Origin: Candidatus Altimarinota bacterium
Lineage (GTDB): Bacteria; Patescibacteriota; Gracilibacteria; UBA1369; LOWO2-01-FULL-3
DNA: 64,000 bases
Assembly (NCBI GenBank): GCA_023231115.1
Contig: JALNWA010000004.1
Location: forward strand, 11,289 to 75,288
Reading direction: 5' to 3'
Below the pieces are notes generated by a model. The model was given only the letters and a program-made list of their open reading frames with translations. It had not been told where the DNA came from and ran no database searches. Shown piece by piece: positions 8,728 to 17,581 of the stretch (the first letter of the stretch is position 1; every line of letters begins with the position of its first letter). The translations under genes and the position numbers were made by a program.

Positions 8728-8756
8728 ATAACAAGACGCAGTTTGCTCGCAGTCAA
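8728..8756 (-). promoter_or_regulatory. Candidate promoter of the RRM gene
   Basis: On the minus strand TTGACT (8756-8751) and TGTTAT (8733-8728) are spaced by 17 bases. Transcription would start about 8-9 bases before the ATG at 8712, giving a nearly leaderless mRNA. Confidence 0.4.
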
Positions 8757-8826
8757 ACCAAAAGTCAATAGAAGTTTGACAAATAACCGTTTTTAAAGCG
8801 GAGCATTAACAGCAAACTTTAAAGAA

Positions 8827-9225
8827 TCACTCTGTTGTAACACCATCAAATTCTTCGTCATCTTTTTCGGCATCCTCCTTTGTAGAATGAACCACCTTAT
8901 CTTTATGATGCGCAGGAGAATATATAGTATAAAGCTTTAAAGGTTCAGAACTTGAAGTATTGATTATATTATGTTGAGCTCCGGAAGGAACGATTATTGC
9001 ATCACCATCGGCAACCGCATATTCATTTCCATCAATAAGAACCTTCCCTGTCCCCTTTTCAAAACGGAAAAATTGATCATTTTCGTTATGGACTTCCATT
9101 CCAATTTCTTCATTCGGCTTAAGACTCATCAAAACAAGCTGACTGTGCTTTCCAGTATAAAGAACTTTTCTAAAATTATCGTTTTCAAGAGTCATCTTTT
9201 CGATCGCACCTTTGTATCCCTTCAT
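8827..9225 (-). CDS. Cupin-domain protein
   Basis: 132 residues forming one small beta-barrel cupin. Motif 1 is IGMEVHNENDQFFRFEKGTG, with one His and the Gln/Glu-like positions for metal binding. Motif 2 is DAIIVPSGAQHNIINTS, which supplies the second His. This resembles the mannose-6-phosphate-isomerase-like stand-alone cupins. The tail is acidic (KEDAEKDDEEFDG). Substrate is unknown. It is transcribed alone from a good promoter at 9256-9285. Confidence 0.9.
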   Translation of the reverse strand: MKGYKGAIEKMTLENDNFRKVLYTGKHSQLVLMSLKPNEEIGMEVHNENDQFFRFEKGTGKVLIDGNEYAVADGDAIIVPSGAQHNIINTSSSEPLKLYTIYSPAHHKDKVVHSTKEDAEKDDEEFDGVTTE

Positions 9226-9255
9226 AAAATTTGGGGTTAAATTTGAACTTTAACA

Positions 9256-9285
9256 ATTATACCCCGACAAACAGCCTGCCTTCAA
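9256..9285 (-). promoter_or_regulatory. Sigma70-type promoter for the cupin gene
   Basis: Minus-strand TTGAAG (9285-9280), an 18-base spacer, and a consensus TATAAT (9261-9256) lie about 30 bases before the ATG at 9225. Confidence 0.6.
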
Positions 9286-9314
9286 TGAAGACAAATTTAG
9301 TATGAATTAAAACT

Positions 9315-10235
9315 TCAAATCTTCTTTGGGAATATTACTGACAAAATTAAAGAAAGGGAAAGGACAACAAGAATAAAAATAAGAGAAGATATGGAAGACA
9401 CATGAATTCCGACAATGCCACCCAACATTTTTAATCCTATAAAAATAAGGATAATAGACAACCCCTTCTGCAAATGATGAAATTTATGCAAAATATTTTC
9501 AATCAAGAAAAACATAGCCCTAAGCCCCATCACAGCAAAAATATTAGAAGTAAAAACTATAAAAGGATTTTGAGAAATTGAAAAAGTCGCCGGAATTGAA
9601 TCCACCGCAAAAATTATGTCAGTCGTTTCAACGAGCAACATAATCATAAAAAGAAGAGTGAAATACCATTTGCCATTTTCCTTCGCAACAAACTGTCCAT
9701 TATGCGGACTTGGCGTAAATCTCAAAAACTTCCTTGCAAGACGAACGACCTTACTGTTTTCAAAATCAGCATGTTCTTCCTTTTTATCGGAAAAAAGTTT
9801 AACTCCGGTATAAATAAGTAAAACTCCAAAAACATATAGTATCCAATAAAACTGATGAATTATCACAGCTCCAACAGTTATAAAAATTCCCCTGAAAACA
9901 ACAGCCCCCAAAATTCCCCAAAATAAAACTTTGTGATGATATTTCTCATCAAGATTGAAAAAGCTAAAAATAAGCATAATCACGAAAAGATTATCCATCG
10001 ACAACATTTCCTCCGTCAAATAAGCGCTAATAAATTGAGCGAACAATTCCTTTCCAAGAAAAACAAGAATCAAAGCTCCGAATCCAAGAGAAATCAAAAC
10101 CCAAAAAATAGTTTGTATAAGAGCTGATTTCGTCCCTATTCTATGCGGTCTCCTATTGAAGTATCCCAAATCAACAACCAAAAATCCAACGACAATTGTA
10201 GCAAAAACAATCCATAAATAATTTTGTGCAGTCAT
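9315..10235 (-). CDS. TerC-family integral membrane protein
   Basis: 306 residues from the ATG at 10235; upstream in-frame codons up to 10364 encode an unlikely Lys/Phe-rich extension and are excluded. It has eight or nine membrane helices. TerC signatures include EEMLSMDNLFVIMLIFSFF and LLVETTDIIFAVDSIPATF, whose acidic residues in membrane helices are linked to metal (Mn2+) export in this family. Related proteins (Alx, TerC) export manganese or confer tellurite resistance. It is divergent from the ATP-grasp cluster. Confidence 0.93.
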   Translation of the reverse strand: MTAQNYLWIVFATIVVGFLVVDLGYFNRRPHRIGTKSALIQTIFWVLISLGFGALILVFLGKELFAQFISAYLTEEMLSMDNLFVIMLIFSFFNLDEKYHHKVLFWGILGAVVFRGIFITVGAVIIHQFYWILYVFGVLLIYTGVKLFSDKKEEHADFENSKVVRLARKFLRFTPSPHNGQFVAKENGKWYFTLLFMIMLLVETTDIIFAVDSIPATFSISQNPFIVFTSNIFAVMGLRAMFFLIENILHKFHHLQKGLSIILIFIGLKMLGGIVGIHVSSISSLIFILVVLSLSLILSVIFPKKI

Positions 10236-10336
10236 GAAACCAACTTTAAACGAAAAAATTTTTTTCCGCAAATAAAACAATAAAACAAAACACCTTTTTT
10301 CATAAAAACTCTTGTGTTTTTTTTTAATAAGATTAT

Positions 10337-10360
10337 GGTTTTTATAAATATATAAAAACC
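10337..10360 (+). promoter_or_regulatory. Perfect 10-bp inverted repeat just before the ATP-grasp start codon
   Basis: GGTTTTTATA (10337-10346) and TATAAAAACC (10351-10360) are perfect inverted copies around a 4-base loop, ending 4 bases before the ATG at 10365. As RNA it would form a hairpin over the ribosome-binding region; as DNA it could be an operator. Confidence 0.5.
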
Positions 10361-10364
10361 ACAA

Positions 10365-12767
10365 ATGCCCCCAAACAAAGACTTAGCAGGCAAAAATATT
10401 ATCTTCATAAATTCAGGAGGAAAAAAGAAAAAATTCACACTCGAAAAAGCAAAAAATCTCGGAGTAAACGTCATTCTGGTTAATCAAAAATTAGATACAA
10501 ATAAAAAACTTATTGATTATTTCATAGAAGCGGACACATACAATCACAAAGAAGTGATTGAGAAATTAAAGATTTTTCAAAAAAATAATCCCGAGATAAA
10601 ATTTGACGGAGCAATAACTTTCTGGGAAGACGACATCCCGATTTTAGCTAAAGTATGCGAAGAATTTAAACTCCCTGGAAACAGTTATGAAACTTCAATA
10701 AAAACAAGAAACAAATATGAAATGAGAAAACGCCTCGCCGAAACAAATCTCGGCAATCCGATTTTCCATATGGTAAAAAACAAAAACGACTTAAAAAAAG
10801 CCACAGAAGAAATTGGATTTCCTGCAGTAATGAAACCAGCATGGGGAGCGGACAGCGAATTCGTAATTCTCGTAAAAAACGAGGAAGAAGCAAAAAACAC
10901 TTTGGATTATTTCCAAAAAAACTGTAATGAAAAATTCAATCCAATTTTCAAATACAACAGTGGAACTTTTTTGTATGAAGAATACATGGACGGAATGGAA
11001 ATAAGTTTGGAATGTTTCTCACAATACGGAATCCCTCATGTAATCGGAATAAATGAAAAACAACCTATCAAGCCTCCCTATTTCGTTGAATATGGAGACA
11101 TAGCTCCAGCAAGACTCGACGACGAGATAGAACCTGAAGTGGTAAAACTTGCTGAATCATCTCTGATAGCTCTCGGCGTACAAAACAGTCTTGCCCACAT
11201 AGAAATAAAAATAACTTCAACCGGACCAAAAATCGTCGAAGTGGGGTCAAGAATGGGTGGAGACGATATTTATACAAATGTAAAACATGTTTGGGACACG
11301 GACATGGTGGAAATAGGGATAAGAATTGCCTGCGGAATGAATACAAATTACAAAAAAACACATCCAAAAGGCTGTGTAATATGCCGTTATTTCATCCCAA
11401 ATCATTCCGGAATTATAACAAATATTGAAGGCGTAAAAGAAGCACAGGAAATAAAAAATGTTCTTCAATTAATAATAACAAAAGATGTAGGAGACGCTAT
11501 TTTGGTTCCACCTGAAGGATTTGAAAACGCAGGATGGGCTGTTGTAAAAGGACGAACATATCAAGAAGCGGAAACATTGATGAACAGATTAATGAACAAA
11601 ATAGAAATAAATGTTACACGTTTTCATAAAGATTCATCTTTGGGAAAAACTACAAGACAGTCTTCACTCTCATCCGCTTCAATCGTCCGTGAACAAATCA
11701 TAAAAGCTTCAAAAATAGAAAAACTTAGAATTGTAGACAAAAGCAAAATAAAAAAAATGCACATTGGAATTGTTACAAGTTCAAAATTACCGCTATACAA
11801 TGAAACCGCAAAGAAATTTTACACAGGAGACGATATAAAAAATATATTGGAAGCAAAAGGATACAATGTAAGTGTTTTTGACATCGGAGAATCAACAGTA
11901 CCAATTGAAAAAATACAAAGAGCAAATCCGGATTTCGTTATAAATTTATGTGAAGCGATTTATAATTCCCCTCTTTTAAAATCTCATTCAGCCGCATTAT
12001 TCGACATGTTACAATTGCCTTACACAGGCTCAAATCCGGGAACACTCGCCCTTTCATTGGACAAAATAAAAGTAAAAAAAATTCTCGAATATCACGACAT
12101 TCCGACTCCGGATTGGGACTATGTGGAAAGTATGGACGAAGAAATAAGCGATGAATTGGAATATCCATTAATAGTAAAACCGGCAAACTCAGATAATTTT
12201 TTCGGTATAGACAATCAATCGGTGGTAACTAACGAGAAAGATTTAAAAAAACAACTTCGAATAATAATAGAAGAATTTAAAAGACCAGCGCTAATAGAAG
12301 AATATATCGAAGGAACTGAAATTGACGCTTCATTGCTAGGAAACGAAGAAGAAGTTGAGGTGCTACCGTTAATCCGTTCGACTTTTGATAAAGTCCCGAA
12401 AGATTATTGGCACATATATTCATCAGACCTTTGGGACGACAAAAACAAACACATCTTGGACTCAATAAAAATAGAAAAACCGGCTAAAATAAACAAAAAA
12501 CTTGAAACGCTGATAAGCGAAATGGCGCTGGATGTTTATAATATTTTTGACTGTCATGATTACGGAAAAATAGAGTTTAGAGTTGATAAAGAAGGAAATC
12601 CATATGTGATAGAACTCACTCCGAATCCACCCTTGGAAAAAGATAATTTTGTCGCCATGTCTGCGAAACTCGCAGGATATAGCTATGAAGATTTAATAGA
12701 AAAAATACTTTGGATGACAATTCAAAGATACAAAGATAAACCACCGTTTTATCATCTACAATTCTAA
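10365..12767 (+). CDS. Double ATP-grasp ligase: BC/CPS-like domain fused to Ddl-like domain
   Basis: 800 residues with two ATP-grasp units. The first (about 1-430) has FPAVMKPAWGADSEFVIL for ATP binding, YEEYMDGMEISLECF, and HIEIKITSTGPKIVEVGSRM with the Mg-binding acidic residue. The second (about 445-800) resembles D-Ala-D-Ala ligase: an N-terminal Rossmann-like part with LPYTGSNPGTLALSLDK, then YPLIVKPANSD, LIEEYIEGTEIDASLL and VIELTPNPPL. Each domain would activate a carboxylate as acyl phosphate and join it to an amine. The stop codon overlaps the next ATG (TAATG). Substrates are unknown; a peptide- or amide-forming role is inferred from the family. Confidence 0.9.
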   Translation: MPPNKDLAGKNIIFINSGGKKKKFTLEKAKNLGVNVILVNQKLDTNKKLIDYFIEADTYNHKEVIEKLKIFQKNNPEIKFDGAITFWEDDIPILAKVCEEFKLPGNSYETSIKTRNKYEMRKRLAETNLGNPIFHMVKNKNDLKKATEEIGFPAVMKPAWGADSEFVILVKNEEEAKNTLDYFQKNCNEKFNPIFKYNSGTFLYEEYMDGMEISLECFSQYGIPHVIGINEKQPIKPPYFVEYGDIAPARLDDEIEPEVVKLAESSLIALGVQNSLAHIEIKITSTGPKIVEVGSRMGGDDIYTNVKHVWDTDMVEIGIRIACGMNTNYKKTHPKGCVICRYFIPNHSGIITNIEGVKEAQEIKNVLQLIITKDVGDAILVPPEGFENAGWAVVKGRTYQEAETLMNRLMNKIEINVTRFHKDSSLGKTTRQSSLSSASIVREQIIKASKIEKLRIVDKSKIKKMHIGIVTSSKLPLYNETAKKFYTGDDIKNILEAKGYNVSVFDIGESTVPIEKIQRANPDFVINLCEAIYNSPLLKSHSAALFDMLQLPYTGSNPGTLALSLDKIKVKKILEYHDIPTPDWDYVESMDEEISDELEYPLIVKPANSDNFFGIDNQSVVTNEKDLKKQLRIIIEEFKRPALIEEYIEGTEIDASLLGNEEEVEVLPLIRSTFDKVPKDYWHIYSSDLWDDKNKHILDSIKIEKPAKINKKLETLISEMALDVYNIFDCHDYGKIEFRVDKEGNPYVIELTPNPPLEKDNFVAMSAKLAGYSYEDLIEKILWMTIQRYKDKPPFYHLQF

Positions 12768-14056
12768 TGGGTAAAAATATTTTAATAGTAACCGGTTCAA
12801 ATTACACAGATTCCGTGTATCAAGCTTTTTACGATATAAAAAAACTGGGACACAAAGTATATCTTTTAAGTGATGGATCTTTTGAGCCAAGGCCGGATGT
12901 TTTTGAAAAACATTTTATATATAATTTAAGAGAGACGAAAAAGACCTTGGATTACATGAAAAATCAACCTGAGAAATTTGATGCGGTCACAATCAAAACC
13001 TCGGAATGGCTTACACCTCTTGTCGCGCTCTTGGCAAAGCAATACGGATGCATCGGGAATGAACCTATTGTCGCATTTAATTGCAGAAGCAAATATCACA
13101 TGAGAAAAGCATTAGAAAAAGGAAATGTCCCGATTCCAAAATTCAAACTTTGCAAAAGTTATAAAGAACTGATTAACGGAATAAAAGAAATTAAAACTCC
13201 ATGCGTTGCAAAACCTGTCGGCGGAAATGCCAGCTATGGAACATTCATGATTAGAAATGATGAAGACATTGCGGCGTTAAAAGAAAATTACGAAAATTCA
13301 ATAAAATTCCTAAGAGCAAAAGCAATTGATGGAGATGTTTTTGCCTTTAATAAAGAAGAAATGGACCTTATAGGGGTAGATGGACATGTTGACATGGTTA
13401 TCGATTATTTAGTTGAAGAATTTATGGACGGACATGAAATAAGCGTCGACGCATTGGTTCAAGACGGGAAAGTAACCATGATGGGAATTGAAGATCAAAT
13501 AAGAATGGCACCTCCTTATTTCATGGAATTAGCGGGAAGAGTTCCATACATATGTTCAAAAGAAGAAATAACAGTGATACAAGACATAATCGAAAAAACA
13601 ATCAAAGCGATGGGAATAAAAAATTCAGCAACTCACACAGAAATTATTTTTACACCTGAAGGCCCAAAGATCGTAGAAATAGGCTGTAGAATCGGTGGAG
13701 ATGATTTACACGAAACAATATTACAAGTAACCGGTTACAATCTAATGTTTGAATCTATGATGATAGCGCTTGGGATTCCGCGAGAATATGAAGTAAAAAC
13801 AAGATGCCACACCTACATGAAATTTTTAATGCCAAAAAAAAATGGTAGAATTAAAAAGATATTTATTCCGGAAGAATTAAAACAGAATGAAACAATTTTC
13901 GACATGGACACGATAATGGCAGAAGGAGACGAAGTTGGCTTACCTCCAGAAAGATTTGACTATATAGGGTATGTCACATGCAAAGGAAAAACTCCTGAAG
14001 AAGCTGAAAAAAATGCAGAAGATGCCTCAAGAAAAATTGAAATCATAATCCAATAA
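12767..14056 (+). CDS. ATP-grasp ligase, second enzyme of the cluster
   Basis: 429 residues. A Rossmann-like start (KNILIVTGSNYTDSVYQAF) is followed by an ATP-grasp core: TPCVAKPVGGNASYGTFMI, VEEFMDGHEISVDALV, and THTEIIFTPEGPKIVEIGCR with a Mg-binding Glu. A C-terminal region typical of carnosine-synthase/BacD-like amino-acid ligases follows (TYMKFLMPKKNGRIKKI, then GDEVGLPPERFDYIGYVTCKG). It closely resembles the first half of the preceding protein, suggesting duplication in the cluster. Translation is coupled to the upstream gene by a 1-base overlap. It likely joins an amino acid to another amine; specificity cannot be read. Confidence 0.9.
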   Translation: MGKNILIVTGSNYTDSVYQAFYDIKKLGHKVYLLSDGSFEPRPDVFEKHFIYNLRETKKTLDYMKNQPEKFDAVTIKTSEWLTPLVALLAKQYGCIGNEPIVAFNCRSKYHMRKALEKGNVPIPKFKLCKSYKELINGIKEIKTPCVAKPVGGNASYGTFMIRNDEDIAALKENYENSIKFLRAKAIDGDVFAFNKEEMDLIGVDGHVDMVIDYLVEEFMDGHEISVDALVQDGKVTMMGIEDQIRMAPPYFMELAGRVPYICSKEEITVIQDIIEKTIKAMGIKNSATHTEIIFTPEGPKIVEIGCRIGGDDLHETILQVTGYNLMFESMMIALGIPREYEVKTRCHTYMKFLMPKKNGRIKKIFIPEELKQNETIFDMDTIMAEGDEVGLPPERFDYIGYVTCKGKTPEEAEKNAEDASRKIEIIIQ

Positions 14057-14058
14057 AA

Positions 14059-15354
14059 ATGAAAACAGCCTCAACCCAAAGTTATGAAATTCTATTCTCC
14101 AAAGACAGGAAAAAATATTATCATGTACTTTTCAAAGATAATTCATGTAAAGATTTTTTCATTGCAAACATTCCAAAAGAAAAAACAATAATATTAAATT
14201 CAAAAAAAAGTTCACCATCAGACAAAGAATTAATAACTATTCCCCAGTTCACAAAAGAGCTTAGAGAAAAGAAAATCGACAGCTACTACACAAGCAGTCT
14301 TTCTTCAAATCCTTTGGAAAAATGGGCGAAAAAAAACAAAATAAAACTTTTATCCGCAAAATGGGCAGTACAAGAAAAACTCGAAGACAAAATTTTTTTT
14401 GACAAACTTGTGCAAAAAAACAAAGTCCCCGCCCCAAACAGCGTTATACCAAAAAACAAAAAAGAAATAGATTTAATTTCAAAATTTCCAGGAGTCGTTC
14501 AAGTCCCCCACAGTCACGGATCACAAGGAACATTTTTCGTAAAAAACAAAAAAGAGATTACAGACCTAATCGACAAGAAAAAAGTAAAATTTCCATTTTT
14601 ATATCGCGAATACATAAACGGGATTCCATTGGGAGTAAGCCTTATTATTGGAAAAAAGGAAATGATTTTTTCATCAATGAGAATTCAAGCAATTTCGATT
14701 ACAAGCAAAAACAGAAATAAATATTTGGGAATTCAGTGGATAAAAACTTCATATTTCAGCAAAGAAACAATTCAAAAACTAAATAAAGTATTACAAAATC
14801 TCGGCAAAGCACTACAAAAATTAAAACTTTATGGAACAGCAAGTCTCGACTTCATAATAAAAGACGGAGAAATTTTCTTGATAGAATGTAATCCTCGTCT
14901 TTCACTTTCAAGCATCCAAATATCGCAGAGGCCTGAGCTTCTACACGGATTCGATTTTAATGAAGAATTCATAAAAGGACTTTTTGGGAAAAGACTTTCA
15001 GGAAATAAACCATTCATACCAAACACAAATTATGAAGGTTGCACACTTGATTTAGATTTTTTCGAAAATAAATTGAGCGGGAATAAAACAAAAAAAGTTC
15101 ACAAAGTTGGAATATATAAATTAGGGACATCGGGATTAAAATATTTATCAGACAAAATCGAAGATTTCGCAAAAGACGATTCAATATTTATAGATCATAA
15201 ACTTGATGCAGGAAAAGTACTAAAACAAGATGACGATTACGGAATGGCGATAGCCCACAAATCAGTACTAAAAGCGAAAAACGGAGAATTTACAATAGAC
15301 AATGACAGCAAAATCTTAAAAGGAATCGAAAAGCTGTTTTTAGAAAATTTTTAG
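14059..15354 (+). CDS. Divergent ATP-grasp protein, third enzyme of the cluster
   Basis: 431 residues, starting 2 bases after the previous stop. The ATP-grasp core is shorter and more diverged: PGVVQVPHSHGSQGTFFV for nucleotide binding, YREYINGIPLGVSLIIG, and YGTASLDFIIKDGEIFLIE followed by CNPR, supplying the Glu/Asn/Arg that hold Mg-ATP. The C-terminal 120 residues are not recognised. Retention of the E..NPR motif argues that it is still catalytic. It ends in a 4-base tail-to-tail overlap with the acetyltransferase gene. Confidence 0.87.
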   Translation: MKTASTQSYEILFSKDRKKYYHVLFKDNSCKDFFIANIPKEKTIILNSKKSSPSDKELITIPQFTKELREKKIDSYYTSSLSSNPLEKWAKKNKIKLLSAKWAVQEKLEDKIFFDKLVQKNKVPAPNSVIPKNKKEIDLISKFPGVVQVPHSHGSQGTFFVKNKKEITDLIDKKKVKFPFLYREYINGIPLGVSLIIGKKEMIFSSMRIQAISITSKNRNKYLGIQWIKTSYFSKETIQKLNKVLQNLGKALQKLKLYGTASLDFIIKDGEIFLIECNPRLSLSSIQISQRPELLHGFDFNEEFIKGLFGKRLSGNKPFIPNTNYEGCTLDLDFFENKLSGNKTKKVHKVGIYKLGTSGLKYLSDKIEDFAKDDSIFIDHKLDAGKVLKQDDDYGMAIAHKSVLKAKNGEFTIDNDSKILKGIEKLFLENF

Positions 15355-16274
15355 TTTGAAAAAGTAAATTGAGGAATTGTTGTAAATAATTTTTCTTTAT
15401 AAGAACCTTCGTCACTTTCAGAAAAATCTATTTTTTTAATTCCATAAGAAATCGCATCTTGCATATCAAGCATTGTAAGAAAATGACCTATTCCAGGACA
15501 TTTTTCAGTGTCATTCCCACATAACAAAGTGTCATAAACATCTTTATAAATAAAGTTTAAATCAACCCCGACAATCTCACCATTCACTTTTACAGAAATC
15601 ATCCTAGCCTTATATATTCCCCCACTTTTGCCTTTTTCAATTATCTCGAGAAAGATCTTGACCATACGCTCATCCCTAAATGGAGAATCCTCAAATCTTT
15701 CGGAATTAAACTCTACAAGTTTATTAAAATCATCAAAATTATCAAAAACAATTTCAGGACCTAAAGCTTCAACCCTTTTTTTATCTCTTCTCAAATTCGA
15801 ACGAAGTTTTTTATCAACAGACATAAAATAATCTTCCAAAGAATTTATGCCTTCCATTTTCAAGATTTGTTTGGGATTAGATTTGGAAATACGCGGATCT
15901 TGAGCCAAAAACTCATTAACAACATCAGCTTTTAAACTGTTCAAAATCGTAGATTTAGGACACGAATCAATGAGATCTTTTACATATTTTTTATCTTTCA
16001 CCCAAAAAGAATTTTCTTCTGCCCAATTAAAACCATCGCCAATATCTGAAAACCAAAAATATTTATTTTTTTCTGGGACAAACCAAAGGGGCAACAATCC
16101 AACATTTTGTTTTTCATCGTGCAAAAGGACAAAATGAGGCTTATATTTATAAAATTTAAAGAAAGCAAAACGGAAACTCCATTCATCAAAAATTGATAAA
16201 TGCGGAGAAAATTCTTCCCATAATTTTTTACATTCCTCGATATTTTCAACAAAAATTGCATTCATCATTCGCAT
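15351..16274 (-). CDS. GNAT/FemAB-like acyltransferase
   Basis: 307 residues with the BioF2-like (Acetyltransf_6) double-GNAT layout. The middle part carries SVDKKLRSNLRRDKKRVEAL, typical of this family, and FNSERFEDSPFRDERMVKIF. The C-terminal part has ARMISVKVNGEIVGVDLNFI and CPGIGHFLTMLDMQDAISYG, then KIDFSESDEGSYKEKL, closely matching exosortase/cellulose-type acetyltransferases. It would acylate an amine or aminoacylate a product. It is the only minus-strand gene of the ATP-grasp block and is divergent from the PLP decarboxylase by 37 bp, so the two may share regulation. Confidence 0.85.
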   Translation of the reverse strand: MRMMNAIFVENIEECKKLWEEFSPHLSIFDEWSFRFAFFKFYKYKPHFVLLHDEKQNVGLLPLWFVPEKNKYFWFSDIGDGFNWAEENSFWVKDKKYVKDLIDSCPKSTILNSLKADVVNEFLAQDPRISKSNPKQILKMEGINSLEDYFMSVDKKLRSNLRRDKKRVEALGPEIVFDNFDDFNKLVEFNSERFEDSPFRDERMVKIFLEIIEKGKSGGIYKARMISVKVNGEIVGVDLNFIYKDVYDTLLCGNDTEKCPGIGHFLTMLDMQDAISYGIKKIDFSESDEGSYKEKLFTTIPQFTFSN

Positions 16275-16311
16275 ATATTATAGTATTGATATAAATAATA
16301 GAAACAAAAAA

Positions 16312-17577
16312 TTGGAAAAATCATCAAATTTCAAATCAAGATTTCAAAAAGTTAAAATTTTACGACCTAAACTTCTCGAAGTCGCAAAAAAAACAGGCAC
16401 TCCTCTTTATCTCTACGACAAAGAAGAAGTCAAAAAAAATGTACAAACTTTTAAGAACGCTTTCAAGAAAGAAGGCTTAAATATAAATGTATTTTTCGCA
16501 ACAAAAAGCAATTATTATCTTGGAATTTTAAAAACAGTAGTACAAGAGAAAGAAGGCTTGGATGTCTCCAGTCAGCGAGAACTTAAACTTGCAATTGAAG
16601 CGGGAGCAAAAAAAATAATTTATACAGGACCGGGGAAAGCCGAAAAAGATTTTGAATTAATTTTGAAACATCATGAAAAAATCACAGTAAATTTGGAAAG
16701 CATTCGTGAACTAAAATTACTTGCAAAAATGGCGGAAGCAAAAAAAATAACAATGAGATGCGGAGTAAGAATATATACGAAAGTACAGAGCGGATGGACA
16801 AAATTCGGCACTCCGATAGACAACTTAAAAACATTTTTTAATGAAGCAAAAAAATATAAATCAATAAATTTCTGCGGAATTCATTTCCATATCAGCTACA
16901 ACAAAACGCCGGAAAAATATATTAAAACTTTCAAAATATTGGCAGAGTACTTAAAGAAAAATTTCACAGAAAGCGAAAGAAAAAACTTCGAATACATCGA
17001 CATGGGAGGAGGATTTTATCCGCAGCCATTTGAGGGAATTTATCCATGGAATCCGGAAGAAGACAGCATGGAAGTTCCAAGCGAAAAAGAAATAATGGAA
17101 ACAAAAATAGGAAAAAGATATATCCCGATAAAAGTTGATCCTGTGGAAAAATTTGCAAAAGAAATCGTAAAAATTTACAAAAAAGAAATTCTGCCACTTC
17201 TTCCAAATGTCTCACTTTATGCAGAGCCGGGACGATATATATGTCATAGTGCAATGCACATGCTATTCAAAATCATTGACATAAAAAATCCAAAACTTGG
17301 CATAACAGACGGTAGCAACAACATGATTGGATGGGAAAGATATCAATTTTTTCATTATGTTCCTCTATTCAATTTATCTCAATTCGATCAAAAAAATGAA
17401 ATCCCATTCATAACTTATGGCTCACTATGTACGCCTGACGACATTTGGGGATATTATATCTACTCAAAAACAACACCAAAAGAAGGAGACATTATCGTAA
17501 TGCCATTCCAAGGAGCATACACATATACATTCGCACAAAATTTCATCAAAGAAATTCCACCAGTTTACGACTTATGA
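16312..17577 (+). CDS. Fold-type III PLP-dependent decarboxylase (DAP/ornithine decarboxylase-like)
   Basis: 421 residues from a TTG start; no ATG is better placed. The alanine-racemase-like barrel contains VFFATKSN with the PLP-binding lysine (K65), the conserved FCGIHFHIS His, the DMGGGF phosphate loop and YAEPGRYICHS. The C-terminal beta domain has GSLCTPDDIWG, whose Cys and Asp complete the active site across the dimer. All catalytic residues are present, so it should be active. Likely substrates are diaminopimelate, ornithine, arginine or a peptide-linked amino acid; the divergence from standard LysA and the ATP-grasp neighbours favour a specialised substrate. Confidence 0.9.
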   Translation: MEKSSNFKSRFQKVKILRPKLLEVAKKTGTPLYLYDKEEVKKNVQTFKNAFKKEGLNINVFFATKSNYYLGILKTVVQEKEGLDVSSQRELKLAIEAGAKKIIYTGPGKAEKDFELILKHHEKITVNLESIRELKLLAKMAEAKKITMRCGVRIYTKVQSGWTKFGTPIDNLKTFFNEAKKYKSINFCGIHFHISYNKTPEKYIKTFKILAEYLKKNFTESERKNFEYIDMGGGFYPQPFEGIYPWNPEEDSMEVPSEKEIMETKIGKRYIPIKVDPVEKFAKEIVKIYKKEILPLLPNVSLYAEPGRYICHSAMHMLFKIIDIKNPKLGITDGSNNMIGWERYQFFHYVPLFNLSQFDQKNEIPFITYGSLCTPDDIWGYYIYSKTTPKEGDIIVMPFQGAYTYTFAQNFIKEIPPVYDL

Positions 17578-17581
17578 AAAA

